From an uncultured Pseudomonas sp. (lineage in GTDB: Bacteria > Pseudomonadota > Gammaproteobacteria > Pseudomonadales > Pseudomonadaceae), in contig NZ_CAMPHV010000019.1 of the NCBI RefSeq assembly GCF_946886105.1, forward strand, positions 26,147 to 90,146: DNA of 64,000 nucleotides. The letters run 5' to 3'. This document shows, piece by piece, positions 1 to 7,846 of the stretch; the stretch's first letter is position 1; every line of letters starts with the position of its first letter. The translations under genes were made by a program, and so were the position numbers. The notes beneath the pieces were generated by a model that did no database searches, had not been told where the DNA came from, and saw nothing but the letters and a program-made list of their open reading frames with translations.

Positions 1-2
1 CA

Positions 3-758
3 ATTCTCTCGCTGCATATTTCAAGCTACGACCCTGATAGCGAGCGCTATATTGGGGCTCACGCAGTTGCAGTAACAGGATTCTCATTAGGGAGCGGAGA
101 TTTTAGAATTGAAAGCCCACTGGGGCTCAGTCTTAGGTCAAATAAAATTGATAAGATCTATGTGCACGATGACCAGATTGGCCCATTCTCCCGAATGGAG
201 TGGAGCGTACTTCCTACCCCTTCGCAGGTTGGTGATGAATTTATTTACATGGGCTTGAAGAGTTCTTGGTCTGATCGCACATTTGCGTCACCAGACTTTT
301 TGCTCCTGCCCCTATACGAGAAAATTCGCATCCCCTTCTCATTGATCCATGACTCAATGGCTGCGCTCAGCAGTATTTTAGAAATTCTACGGCGTAAGGA
401 AGGCTCAAGTATGGAGTCTATGGAGCCAGAGTGGGATATTTTCCTTACGACAGTAGGTGACTATAAAACATCGATTCGAGAGGAGTATTTCAACTCTGGA
501 TTTAATTATATCCCCTGCCTTTATGTTGATCTGCCGCGCTTCCTCTGGCGAGTGATACTGAGGGTTAGTGGTGATGTTCATCTGGATATGCTTTTCGATG
601 CAACAGGCATTGCTCAGCATAATCTTCTAGTTCATTTTTTCTCGACTGGCAAAGAATATCATCTGATACTTTCAAAAATTTCTGCGCCTGAAAACCTTGA
701 ACTTTTAAGTCTATTGCCGCTACAGGCAAGAGCTGTTGTAGCGGCAATAGAAGCATAG
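3..758 (+). CDS. Left-truncated protein, papain/C39-like peptidase fold suspected
   Basis: The reading frame is open from the first bases of the window, so the true start lies to the left; an internal ATG at 162 is probably not the start. The upstream in-frame part reads GAHAVAVTGF and then KIYVHDDQIGP. This is a His followed by an Asp-containing strand, as seen in C39/papain-like cysteine peptidases (family knowledge). The expected catalytic Cys would lie outside the window. The rest (about 190 residues) has no motif I recognise. Base composition is AT-richer than the core genes further right. It is convergent with the 771-2042 cluster, with only 12 bp between stop codons. The peptidase call is inference. 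Confidence 0.55.
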   Translation: MLSLHISSYDPDSERYIGAHAVAVTGFSLGSGDFRIESPLGLSLRSNKIDKIYVHDDQIGPFSRMEWSVLPTPSQVGDEFIYMGLKSSWSDRTFASPDFLLLPLYEKIRIPFSLIHDSMAALSSILEILRRKEGSSMESMEPEWDIFLTTVGDYKTSIREEYFNSGFNYIPCLYVDLPRFLWRVILRVSGDVHLDMLFDATGIAQHNLLVHFFSTGKEYHLILSKISAPENLELLSLLPLQARAVVAAIEA

Positions 759-770
759 GCTGCCTTTGGC

Positions 771-1517
771 TCAGGCCTGCGCCTGCACAACCAATGATGC
801 AGGGCTCCAGAAGTAGAAGATCACCAAAATCGCTAGAGCGCCACCTGCTCTTATCCAACCTTTTGCTTTAACCTCAAGAAAGCCGGGAATCACTGCACCT
901 ATACCTGCTCCGGCCAAGGATAGAATTGTTTGGAAAACCTTGTATTGAAAATCGGTAGGCTGCGGAATAAAAATTGCAACCACAAAAATTGCAATTATAA
1001 ACGTCAGACCAAAGATGAAAGCTAATACTTTGTCTACCATAATGAAATTCTTTGCCTTATTGTGGAAGCCATATACTGGCAAGCGATTATCTTCAAATAT
1101 CTTGCGCAGTGCCTCCTGTCTTTTTGGAAGGTACTGAACAACCATTCTCTGCATATTTGCAAAAGCGGTCGGAGAGGGCTCGCAACTTTCCACTGGGCTT
1201 AGCCCTAGATTGTTAAATTCGAGCCTTAAAAGCTCAAAATGCTGCACCATAGACTCTAATATGGTAGAGCAATCTTCCGCGAACCCTTGCGCCCAATGCT
1301 TGCTATGCCGCGCACCTAGCAATTCACTATCACCAACAAAATTCTCCGCACTATTGAAATATGCGGTGGCTTTTTGCTGATACTCGATCAAAGCCGATCC
1401 TTTTTTCTGTACGTCATTACGCTCAATAGAGCTAAACGTCTTTAGCGCCTCCATCATAGCTAGCCGCAGTTCACTTAACTTGGATCGTATTTTTACAACA
1501 TCTTGTTCTGCGGTCAC
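771..1517 (-). CDS. Three-TM membrane protein, last gene of a small accessory cluster
   Basis: 248 residues with a GTG start. The GTG overlaps the TGA of the preceding gene (GTGA), so translation is probably coupled. Residues 1-150 are helical and charged, with no signal peptide. Hydrophobic segments lie at about 163-184, 195-212 and 224-238. The last two contain the conserved-looking stretches GAGIGAVIPGFLEVKAKG and RAGGALAILVIFYFWSP. From memory, similar C-terminal IPGF...AGGALA membrane modules recur in bacterial conflict and defence proteins, which would fit a membrane effector; that is inference only. AT-rich composition and its place beside a gene remnant suggest acquisition by transfer. 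Function unknown. Confidence 0.7.
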   Translation of the reverse strand: MTAEQDVVKIRSKLSELRLAMMEALKTFSSIERNDVQKKGSALIEYQQKATAYFNSAENFVGDSELLGARHSKHWAQGFAEDCSTILESMVQHFELLRLEFNNLGLSPVESCEPSPTAFANMQRMVVQYLPKRQEALRKIFEDNRLPVYGFHNKAKNFIMVDKVLAFIFGLTFIIAIFVVAIFIPQPTDFQYKVFQTILSLAGAGIGAVIPGFLEVKAKGWIRAGGALAILVIFYFWSPASLVVQAQA

Positions 1518-1777
1518 TTCCCGGAGCCCTTCGCACTTGCAATTGCCATACTCAAAAGGATTCGATAGTCAGAGTCATCAATCCCTTCGAAAACGTAAAA
1601 GTGCTGTTCTGGAAAAAAATCACCAAAAATTTCGGCGGCCTCGTTATACGTAGCCGGCTTTTTTTCCTCAAACGCTTTGGCTAGAGCTTCTAGATCCCTC
1701 TCTGACGGACTCCAGTTGACCGGCTTGAGGATGCTCTGAATGTGATCCTGGAATGAAGCCAATTTACGATTGGTCAT
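1514..1777 (-). CDS. Small protein, paralogue of the gene at 1779-2042
   Basis: 87 residues when started at MTNRKL. That ATG has a good AGAGAGG ribosome site, and an in-frame upstream start at 1801 is less likely. The C-terminal half aligns with its neighbour: GIDDSDYRILLSMAIASAK here against GIDNSDLNTLLALAIANAK there, and both proteins are exactly 87 residues. Only one base separates it from the stop of the upstream gene, and its own TGA overlaps the next GTG. The three genes therefore look like one translationally coupled operon. No known domain is recognised. The duplication suggests two related subunits, or a pair such as regulator and target, but nothing in the sequence decides this. Confidence 0.7.
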   Translation of the reverse strand: MTNRKLASFQDHIQSILKPVNWSPSERDLEALAKAFEEKKPATYNEAAEIFGDFFPEQHFYVFEGIDDSDYRILLSMAIASAKGSGK

Positions 1778-1778
1778 T

Positions 1779-2042
1779 TTAGCCTCTCTTAGCATTAGCA
1801 ATAGCCAGCGCGAGCAAGGTATTTAGATCTGAGTTATCAATACCCGAGTAACTCCAGGAGCCAGCTCCTGGGCAATATTCATTAACTGCCCGCTCCCAAT
1901 CGGAGCGATTAGGCGTTTGCCCTTGATCTCGGATGCGTTTGATAGCTGCTTTGATGTTGACGAGCTGTGAGTCGCTGGGCTGCCCAGGTGGCAAGCCAAA
2001 TTGCATACGTAGCGAATGCGCAAGCCGTTCATTTTCAGTCAT
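1779..2042 (-). CDS. Small protein, first gene of the accessory cluster, paralogue of 1514-1777
   Basis: 87 residues starting MTENERLAHSLRMQF, with an AAGGATA ribosome site 9 bases before the ATG. It is soluble and mostly helical. The C-terminal signature SGIDNSDLNTLLALAIANAK is shared in diverged form with the next gene. It leads a three-gene minus-strand unit ending with the three-TM protein. Its promoter should lie in 2043-2246, an AT-rich stretch that also contains a TGCCATTATGATGGCA palindrome at about 2135-2150, possibly an operator. Function unknown. Confidence 0.65.
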   Translation of the reverse strand: MTENERLAHSLRMQFGLPPGQPSDSQLVNIKAAIKRIRDQGQTPNRSDWERAVNEYCPGAGSWSYSGIDNSDLNTLLALAIANAKRG

Positions 2043-2246
2043 GGGGCGATTATCCTTAAAATTGCGTCATGAAAAGCGATAACAGGTGGCTAGTAATCAT
2101 CTGTTGAGCAGCATAGTGGGTGCTTGCTGGCTGATGCCATTATGATGGCATGGTTGTTTGAATCAATGGGGCAGGATGTTCTTCCATAGTTTTTACGTTT
2201 CCTGGCACATCTAAAGCGGGTGAAGAAAGGGGCTTCAGCGGAGTCG

Positions 2247-2537
2247 CTATTTGCGATAGGAGCCTGCACCATATTTAACCGGTTTGATCCAGTAACGCTC
2301 GACCGTCCTCACTGTCACGCTCAACTGGCGTGCAATCTCCGCCTTGGATAAGCCCTCGGTCTGCAAGCGGCGTGTTTCATTGCGTGTTGAATCAGCCTTC
2401 TGGCCTCGAACTCCCCGAGCTGCATCTTCCTGGGTGAATGGCTCAAATCGCCCTGCTTCCAGAAGCCCCCGAAAATGCTTGTTGCTTGCGATTAGGTGTC
2501 CCTTAACCTCGTGACGCAGCAGAGCGTGCCTCGGCGA
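2247..2537 (-). pseudogene. C-terminal remnant of a resolvase-like HTH protein
   Basis: The minus strand from 2537 to 2247 is open for 96 codons, without any ATG and with no plausible GTG start. It is preceded in frame by a stop (tca at 2538-2540). It ends with a typical helix-turn-helix, GLSKAEIARQLSVTVRTVERYW, and then a TAG. An upstream frame continues the same kind of sequence (LLIAEAR), which suggests a frameshift at about 2530. HTHs of this kind sit at the C-terminus of resolvases and some phage or plasmid regulators. I read it as a degraded fragment left by a mobile element. Confidence 0.6.
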
Positions 2538-3256
2538 TCAAGAGCAGTTGGCTGGGCGGGAGGCAGCGCTGGGGGTGCTTGAGGCGGTGTCGGGGGCGCC
2601 TCTACATGAGATGGCAGGCAAGTCGCTGCAATGCTTCATCGGCGCGCTCTGAATTCTAACCACTGACAGCCTGGCGCTCCACAAGAGGGCTTATGAGCTG
2701 ATGTCTAAATCGGGAAAACTGTGATGATTTTGTAGTGACTGCGATTGCAGTCATTAATCTGAAAAACGCCAGATAATGACTGGAAAGGCAGACATTGCAG
2801 CGATGTCTAAATTAAGCTGAGCAAGCGGGTAGTGCGCAATGCGGCCAAGCTGATCTGAACCGCCTAATTCAACATTGGCCGAATCCGTAACCCATTGAAT
2901 CAAAAGCAGTTGTGCTCCTGGTGCATAATAGCGAGCGGAAAAAGAAAACCCCGCTGGTGCGGGGCTTTTGCAGACTGAGTACCGATATCCGTAATCTGCG
3001 CGCGATCCTGGCGTGCGATCCAATATGCGTCCTTGTTGATGACTCTGCGCTTCCTGCGCTGCATCCATGGAAAGAAGATTAAACGCAGTGCATGGCCGGC
3101 AGTAGTGGCGATAACCAGCACACCTTGTAAGCCGTAGCCTACAAACCGGGACAGCCGTCCCGGCTCGGCTTTATTTTGTGACGCAGGTCTTGTTACACTC
3201 ATTTCGCTTATAAGAAAAACAGTCCCTGAGCACAGGGACCACCCCGGGGATCGAAG
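2538..3256. other. Gene-poor junction between accessory stretch and core genes
   Basis: No convincing gene is seen here. A short plus-strand open stretch at about 2524-2651 (ending SLQCFIGAL and a TGA) could be the end of another broken gene. Two overlapping minus-strand open frames (2754-3068 and 2900-3202) read straight through a terminator and share no family features. The end of this stretch is the 5' leader of the endonuclease gene, including a hairpin GTCCCTG/CAGGGAC at about 3222-3239 that is followed by a T-run on the minus strand. Confidence 0.4.
2943..2970 (-). terminator. Rho-independent terminator
   Basis: Perfect stem CCCCGC (2949-2954) / GCGGGG (2959-2964) with a TGGT loop. On the minus strand it is followed by TTTTCTTTTT, a good U-tract. 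On the plus strand it is followed only by CTTTT. No intact gene feeds it from the right, so the transcription unit it served seems to be lost or short. Confidence 0.65.
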
Positions 3257-3913
3257 ATGCGCGCAGTAGTAATCGCTCTCGGTTGCGCCGCAACCGTCCT
3301 CAGCCTATCCAGTTGGGCCAACGGCCAGGACAGAATCGCCGATTTGCAGACGAGCGAAAAACTGCTCTGGAGCGAGGTCTATCGAGACGGCGGCAGTTCG
3401 CTGTATTGCGCCAAGCCCTTCAGCGAAAAGGGCGGTTTGTTCAGCGCCAGCCCGATCTACACCGGCAAACAACTGAAACGCTCGTTGCGCTGCATCACCG
3501 ACCGCCAATGCAGCATCATGAACCCGCGCTACTCCTATATCGCAGCCGATCTGCACAATCTCTATCCGGCCCTGACCCGCGTCGAGCAAGCCCGCGACAA
3601 TGCGCAATTCAAAGAACTGGGCGCCGACGTGCCGAGCGCCTTCGAGGATATCGGCTGCGAGCTGAAAACCGCCTTCAAAGCCATCGAGCCGAGCGATCGG
3701 GCCAAAGGCAATATCGCTCGTGCGATGTTCTATATGCATATCGAGTACGACTTGCCCCTCCTCGGCCCGGCCGCGATGTACAAGAAATGGCACCAGCTCG
3801 ATCCACCGGATGCCGAAGAGCAGGCGCGCAACGACAAGATCGAAACACTCCAGGGCACGCGCAATCGCTTTATCGACGACCCCAGCCTGGCGGATCGATT
3901 GATTGCCGACTGA
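3257..3913 (+). CDS. endA: Endonuclease I family periplasmic nuclease
   Basis: 218 residues with a signal peptide (about residues 1-22, ending SSWANG). It matches the endonuclease I (EndA/Vvn/NucM) family, secreted or periplasmic sequence-nonspecific nucleases that cleave near the middle of the strand. Recognisable family parts are the Cys-rich strand CITDRQC, the metal and active-site region around YIAADLHNLYPALTRVEQARDN, and the C-terminal NIARAMFYMHIEYDLPL...YKKWHQLDPPDAEEQARNDKI block with its metal-binding Asn/Glu-type helices. Cysteines at both ends of the core suggest disulfides, as is usual in this family. It is a single gene closed by a terminator at 3943. Confidence 0.9.
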   Translation: MRAVVIALGCAATVLSLSSWANGQDRIADLQTSEKLLWSEVYRDGGSSLYCAKPFSEKGGLFSASPIYTGKQLKRSLRCITDRQCSIMNPRYSYIAADLHNLYPALTRVEQARDNAQFKELGADVPSAFEDIGCELKTAFKAIEPSDRAKGNIARAMFYMHIEYDLPLLGPAAMYKKWHQLDPPDAEEQARNDKIETLQGTRNRFIDDPSLADRLIAD

Positions 3914-3942
3914 CTCGTCTACGGCGACCATCCGAATAAACT

Positions 3943-3971
3943 AAAAAACCGGCGCAAGGCCGGTTTTTTAG
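3943..3971. terminator. Bidirectional terminator between endA and the acyl-CoA dehydrogenase
   Basis: A-run, stem CCGGC, loop GCAAG, stem GCCGG and T-run. It lies between two converging genes (stops at 3913 and 3988) and is symmetrical, so it can end transcripts from both sides. Confidence 0.85.
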
Positions 3972-3987
3972 TGCTGCCGGGAACCGC

Positions 3988-5766
3988 TTAGAACTGCGCG
4001 GCGTCCAGCAGATACAGGCTTTCGCTGCCGGCCTTGACCGAGGCGCTGAGCGAGTGGATACGCGGCAGGATGCGCGCGAAGTAGAAGCGCGCGGTACCGA
4101 GCTTGCTGGCGTAGAAGTCGTCCTGAGTTTCCTTGCCCAACGCGGCGCGTGCCATCAGGGCCCACATATAGGCATAGGCGGTGTAACCGAACACGTGCAG
4201 GTACTCGACCGATGCCGCGCCGATTTCGTTCGGATTGGCCTTGGCCCGCTCCAGCAGGTCGGCGGTCATCTGCTCCAGGTTGGCGATGGCGCCTTTCAGC
4301 GGCTCGACGAACTCGCTCAGGCTGCTGTCGGCCGAATCGGTGAAGGCTTTGATCTCGTCGGCGAAGTATTTGTAGAACGCCCCGCCGCTGCCGATCACCT
4401 TACGCCCGACCAGATCCAGCGCCTGGATACCGTTGGTGCCTTCGTAGATCTGGGTGATGCGGCAATCGCGAACAAGCTGCTCCTGGCCCCACTCGCGGAT
4501 AAAACCGTGGCCGCCGAATACCTGCTGACCATGGATGGTGGTTTCCAATCCGAGGTCGGTGAGGAACGCCTTGGCCACCGGGGTCAACAACGCGACCAGG
4601 CTTTCCGCGCGCTTGCGGGTGGTCGCGTCTTCGCTGTACTTGGCGGTGTCGAGCTGCATCGCGACATAGCTGGAGAACGCACGGCCGCCTTCGTTCAGCG
4701 CCTTCATGGTCAGCAGCATGCGACGCACGTCGGGGTGCACGATGATCGGGTCGGCGACCTTGTCCTTGGCGACCGGGCCGGTCGGCGCACGGCTCTGGAT
4801 ACGCTCGCGGGCGTATTCGATGGCGCTCTGGTAGGAACGCTCGCCGGTCGACAGGCCCTGGATGCCGACGCCCAGACGCTCGTAGTTCATCATGGTGAAC
4901 ATTGCGGCCAGGCCCTTGTTGGGCGCATCGACGATCCAGCCGGTGGCGCCGTCGAAGTTCATCACGCAGGTAGCGGAAGCCTTGATCCCCATCTTGTGCT
5001 CGATCGAGCCGCAGGACAGGGCGTTGCGCTCGCCCAGGGAACCGTCGGCATTGACCATGAACTTCGGCACCAGGAACAACGAGATGCCTTTCGGGCCCGC
5101 CGGTGCGTCCGGCAGCTTGGCCAGCACCAGGTGGATGATGTTTTCGGTCAGGTCGTGCTCGCCGCCGGTGATGAAAATCTTGGTGCCGCTGATCTTGTAG
5201 CTGCCGTCGGCCTGGGGTTCGGCCTTGGTGCGGATGATGCCCAGGTCGGTACCGGCGTGCGGCTCGGTCAGGCACATGGAGCCCGCCCAGGTGCCGGCAT
5301 ACATGTTCGGCAGGTATTTTTCCTTCAGCTCTTCGCTGGCGTGGGCGTTGATCGACAGGCAGGCGCCCGCGGTCAGCATCGGGTACAGGCCGAACGACAG
5401 GTTCGCCGAGTTGACCATTTCTTCCACTTGCGCGGAGATCACCTTGGGCATGCCCATACCGCCGAATTGCGGATCGCCGCCGACGCCGACCCAGCCACCC
5501 TCGGCATAGGCTTGATAGGCTTGCGGGAAACCATCCGGGGTCTTCACCGCGCCGTCGCTCCAGGAGCAACCTTCCTCGTCGCCACTACGATTGAGCGGGG
5601 CGACTATGCCGGCGGTGATTTTGCCCGCTTCTTCGAGAATCGCATTGGCGGTGTCTTCATCGACGACTTCGGCCAGGGCGGGCAGTTGGGTCCATAGCTT
5701 GGACACTTCGAACACTTCATTCAGTACGAAGCGCATATCGCGCAGCGGAGCTTTATAGTCAGCCAT
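3988..5766 (-). CDS. Large acyl-CoA dehydrogenase, paralogue 1
   Basis: 592 residues from the ATG of [14 protein letters not shown], with GAGG 8 bases upstream. FAD-dependent alpha,beta-dehydrogenation of acyl-CoA in fatty acid beta-oxidation. The order is a short N-terminal extension, acyl-CoA dehydrogenase N and middle domains (MCLTEPHAGTDLG, and KISGTKIFITGGEHD in the flavin and substrate-binding core), the C-terminal helical domain with YEGTNGIQALDL (Glu in the catalytic-base position of the family), and the extra C-terminal domain found in the ~600-residue class. It is closely related to the genes at 5941 and 9464. Substrate chain length cannot be told from sequence. Probably monocistronic: 174 bp separate it from paralogue 2 and contain a terminator-like hairpin. 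Confidence 0.9.
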   Translation of the reverse strand: MADYKAPLRDMRFVLNEVFEVSKLWTQLPALAEVVDEDTANAILEEAGKITAGIVAPLNRSGDEEGCSWSDGAVKTPDGFPQAYQAYAEGGWVGVGGDPQFGGMGMPKVISAQVEEMVNSANLSFGLYPMLTAGACLSINAHASEELKEKYLPNMYAGTWAGSMCLTEPHAGTDLGIIRTKAEPQADGSYKISGTKIFITGGEHDLTENIIHLVLAKLPDAPAGPKGISLFLVPKFMVNADGSLGERNALSCGSIEHKMGIKASATCVMNFDGATGWIVDAPNKGLAAMFTMMNYERLGVGIQGLSTGERSYQSAIEYARERIQSRAPTGPVAKDKVADPIIVHPDVRRMLLTMKALNEGGRAFSSYVAMQLDTAKYSEDATTRKRAESLVALLTPVAKAFLTDLGLETTIHGQQVFGGHGFIREWGQEQLVRDCRITQIYEGTNGIQALDLVGRKVIGSGGAFYKYFADEIKAFTDSADSSLSEFVEPLKGAIANLEQMTADLLERAKANPNEIGAASVEYLHVFGYTAYAYMWALMARAALGKETQDDFYASKLGTARFYFARILPRIHSLSASVKAGSESLYLLDAAQF

Positions 5767-5892
5767 GGGGCAATCCTCGAACAAACTAACAGGCAGGCAA
5801 TGTAAGGCTTAGAAGTCTAACCGAAGAACTTTTCAGAGACATAGGGTCACGTCATGACCAAATTTTAAAATTTAGTTCTATATACACAGAAA

Positions 5893-5924
5893 GCCGCAAG
5901 CCACCGTGCATAAGGGCTTGCGGC
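5893..5924 (-). terminator. Terminator-like hairpin after acyl-CoA dehydrogenase 2
   Basis: A 10-bp perfect stem, GCCGCAAGCC / GGCTTGCGGC, lies just downstream of the minus-strand stop at 5941 and is followed by TTTCTG on that strand. The short U-tract makes it a moderate terminator. The sequence also resembles the repetitive 'gcttgcggc' family seen at 16269. Confidence 0.55.
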
Positions 5925-5940
5925 CAGCTATTACCGCCTG

Positions 5941-7734
5941 TCAGAGACCGAAATGTTCGGCCGGCAGGCTCATCATGCACTCGCTGCCGGCCTCGGCTGC
6001 GGCGAGATGACCGGCGGTGCGCGGCAGCAGACGCTTGAAGTAGAAGGCGCAGGTCGCCAGTTTAGCCCGGTAGAAGGCGGCATCGCCGCTACCCGCATCC
6101 AGCTTGTCCTGCGCGACCTTGGCCATGCGTAGCCAAAAATAGCCGAGAACGACGTAGCCGGAATACATCAGATAGTCCACCGATGCCGCACCGACCTCGT
6201 CGGCATTCTTCATCGCCGCCATCCCCAGATTCTGCGTCAGCTCGCCCCATTGCCTGTTCAGCCCGGCCAACTGCGCCACGTAGCCCTTGAGCTGGGCGTG
6301 CTCGGCCTCGGCCTCGCAGAACTTATGCACCCGCTTGGTGAAGCCGCGCAACAGCTTGCCCTGGCTACCGAGGACTTTACGCCCGAGCAGATCGAGGGCC
6401 TGGATGCCGTTGGTGCCTTCATAGATGGGGGCAATACGACAATCGCGCACCAATTGCTCCATGCCCCACTCGCGGATATAGCCATGGCCGCCGAATACCT
6501 GCATGCCGTGGTTGGTCGCCTCCAGGCCGGTTTCGGTCATGAATGCCTTGCAGATCGGGGTGAGCAGGGCCAGCAGGTTTTCCGCCTCGTGACGCTGTTC
6601 TTCGCTTTCCCCGGCATGCGCCTGATCGAGCAATTGCGCGGTGAAGTAGGCCAGGGCGCGGTTGCCTTCGTTGAACGCCTTCATGGTCAGCAGCATGCGC
6701 CGCACATCGGGGTGCACGATGATCGGATCGGCAGCCTTCTCCGGCGCTTTCGGCCCGGTCAGCGCGCGCATCTGCAAACGCTCGTTGGCGTATTTCAGCG
6801 CGCCCTGAAAGCTCGCCTCACCGAGGCACAGGCCCTGCATGCCGGTGCCCAGCCGCGCGTGGTTCATCATGGTGAACATGCAGTTGAGGCCCTTGTTGGC
6901 CTCGCCGATCAGATAGCCGCTGGCACCATCGAAGTTGATCACGCAGGTGGCCGAGGCCTTGATCCCCATCTTGTGCTCGATCGAACCGCAGGACACTGCA
7001 TTGCGTGCGCCCACGCCAGTGGCGGCGGGCATGTACTTGGGCACGATAAACAGCGAAATGCCCTTGGTCCCGGCCGGTGCGTCCGGCAGCTTGGCCAGCA
7101 CCAGGTGGACGATGTTCTCGCTCATATCGTGCTCGCCGGCGGAGATGAAGATCTTGCTGCCGCTGATCGCATAGCTGCCGTCGGCCTGGGGCACGGCACG
7201 GGTCTTGATTAGCCCTAAGTCGGTGCCGCAATGGGCTTCGGTCAGGCACATGGTGCCGGTCCAGCGGCCTTCGGTCATCGGCGTCAGGTAAGTCTGCTTC
7301 TGTTCCTCGCTGCCATGCGCATGGATCGCCGACATGGCGCCGTGGGTCAGGCCGGGATACATGGCCCAGGACTGGTTGGCCGAAGCGACCATCTCGCTGA
7401 CGATCAGGCCGAGCGACTGCGGTAGGCCCTGGCCACCATAGGTGGGGTCGGTGGACAGGCCCATCCAGCCGCCTTCGGCGTACTGGGCGAAGGCTTCCTT
7501 GAAGCCCTTGGGTGTGGTCACCACGCCCGCGTCGAACTGGCACTCCTCCTCATCGCCGGAACGATTCAGCGGCGCCAGCACCTGTTCGCAGAACTTGGCG
7601 CCTTCCTCGAGAATGGCGGCGACCATATCCGGGGTCGCATCGCTGGCGCCCTGGGCGGCATAGCTGGCGGGAAAGTCGAAAACTTCATCGAGCAGAAAGC
7701 GCATATCGCGCAAAGGAGCCTTGTAGTCGGGCAT
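5941..7734 (-). CDS. Large acyl-CoA dehydrogenase, paralogue 2
   Basis: 597 residues starting [17 protein letters not shown]. Same domain order as paralogue 1: MCLTEAHCGTDLGLIKTRA and [20 protein letters not shown] in the core, [20 protein letters not shown] with the catalytic-type Glu, then the C-terminal extra domain. The stretch [21 protein letters not shown] is nearly identical to the same place in the other two copies. The diguanylate cyclase gene lies upstream with a 112-bp gap. From memory, P. aeruginosa PA0506-PA0508 are three comparable dehydrogenases in a row. The start was chosen because all three copies begin with the same motif. Confidence 0.9.
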   Translation of the reverse strand: MPDYKAPLRDMRFLLDEVFDFPASYAAQGASDATPDMVAAILEEGAKFCEQVLAPLNRSGDEEECQFDAGVVTTPKGFKEAFAQYAEGGWMGLSTDPTYGGQGLPQSLGLIVSEMVASANQSWAMYPGLTHGAMSAIHAHGSEEQKQTYLTPMTEGRWTGTMCLTEAHCGTDLGLIKTRAVPQADGSYAISGSKIFISAGEHDMSENIVHLVLAKLPDAPAGTKGISLFIVPKYMPAATGVGARNAVSCGSIEHKMGIKASATCVINFDGASGYLIGEANKGLNCMFTMMNHARLGTGMQGLCLGEASFQGALKYANERLQMRALTGPKAPEKAADPIIVHPDVRRMLLTMKAFNEGNRALAYFTAQLLDQAHAGESEEQRHEAENLLALLTPICKAFMTETGLEATNHGMQVFGGHGYIREWGMEQLVRDCRIAPIYEGTNGIQALDLLGRKVLGSQGKLLRGFTKRVHKFCEAEAEHAQLKGYVAQLAGLNRQWGELTQNLGMAAMKNADEVGAASVDYLMYSGYVVLGYFWLRMAKVAQDKLDAGSGDAAFYRAKLATCAFYFKRLLPRTAGHLAAAEAGSECMMSLPAEHFGL

Positions 7735-7846
7735 GGTCGTTCTCCGTCAACGGCGCGCAGAGCGCGAATGGGGGCATCACGCTACGGCTTTGATGGGGGC
7801 GCTCACAATCAATGTGCGGCTGCTGAATGGACCGCCATAACCGGCT

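Noticed and set aside
2754..3202. Two overlapping minus-strand frames (104 and 100 residues)
   Set aside because: Both read through a rho-independent terminator, overlap each other in different frames and have no recognisable features.
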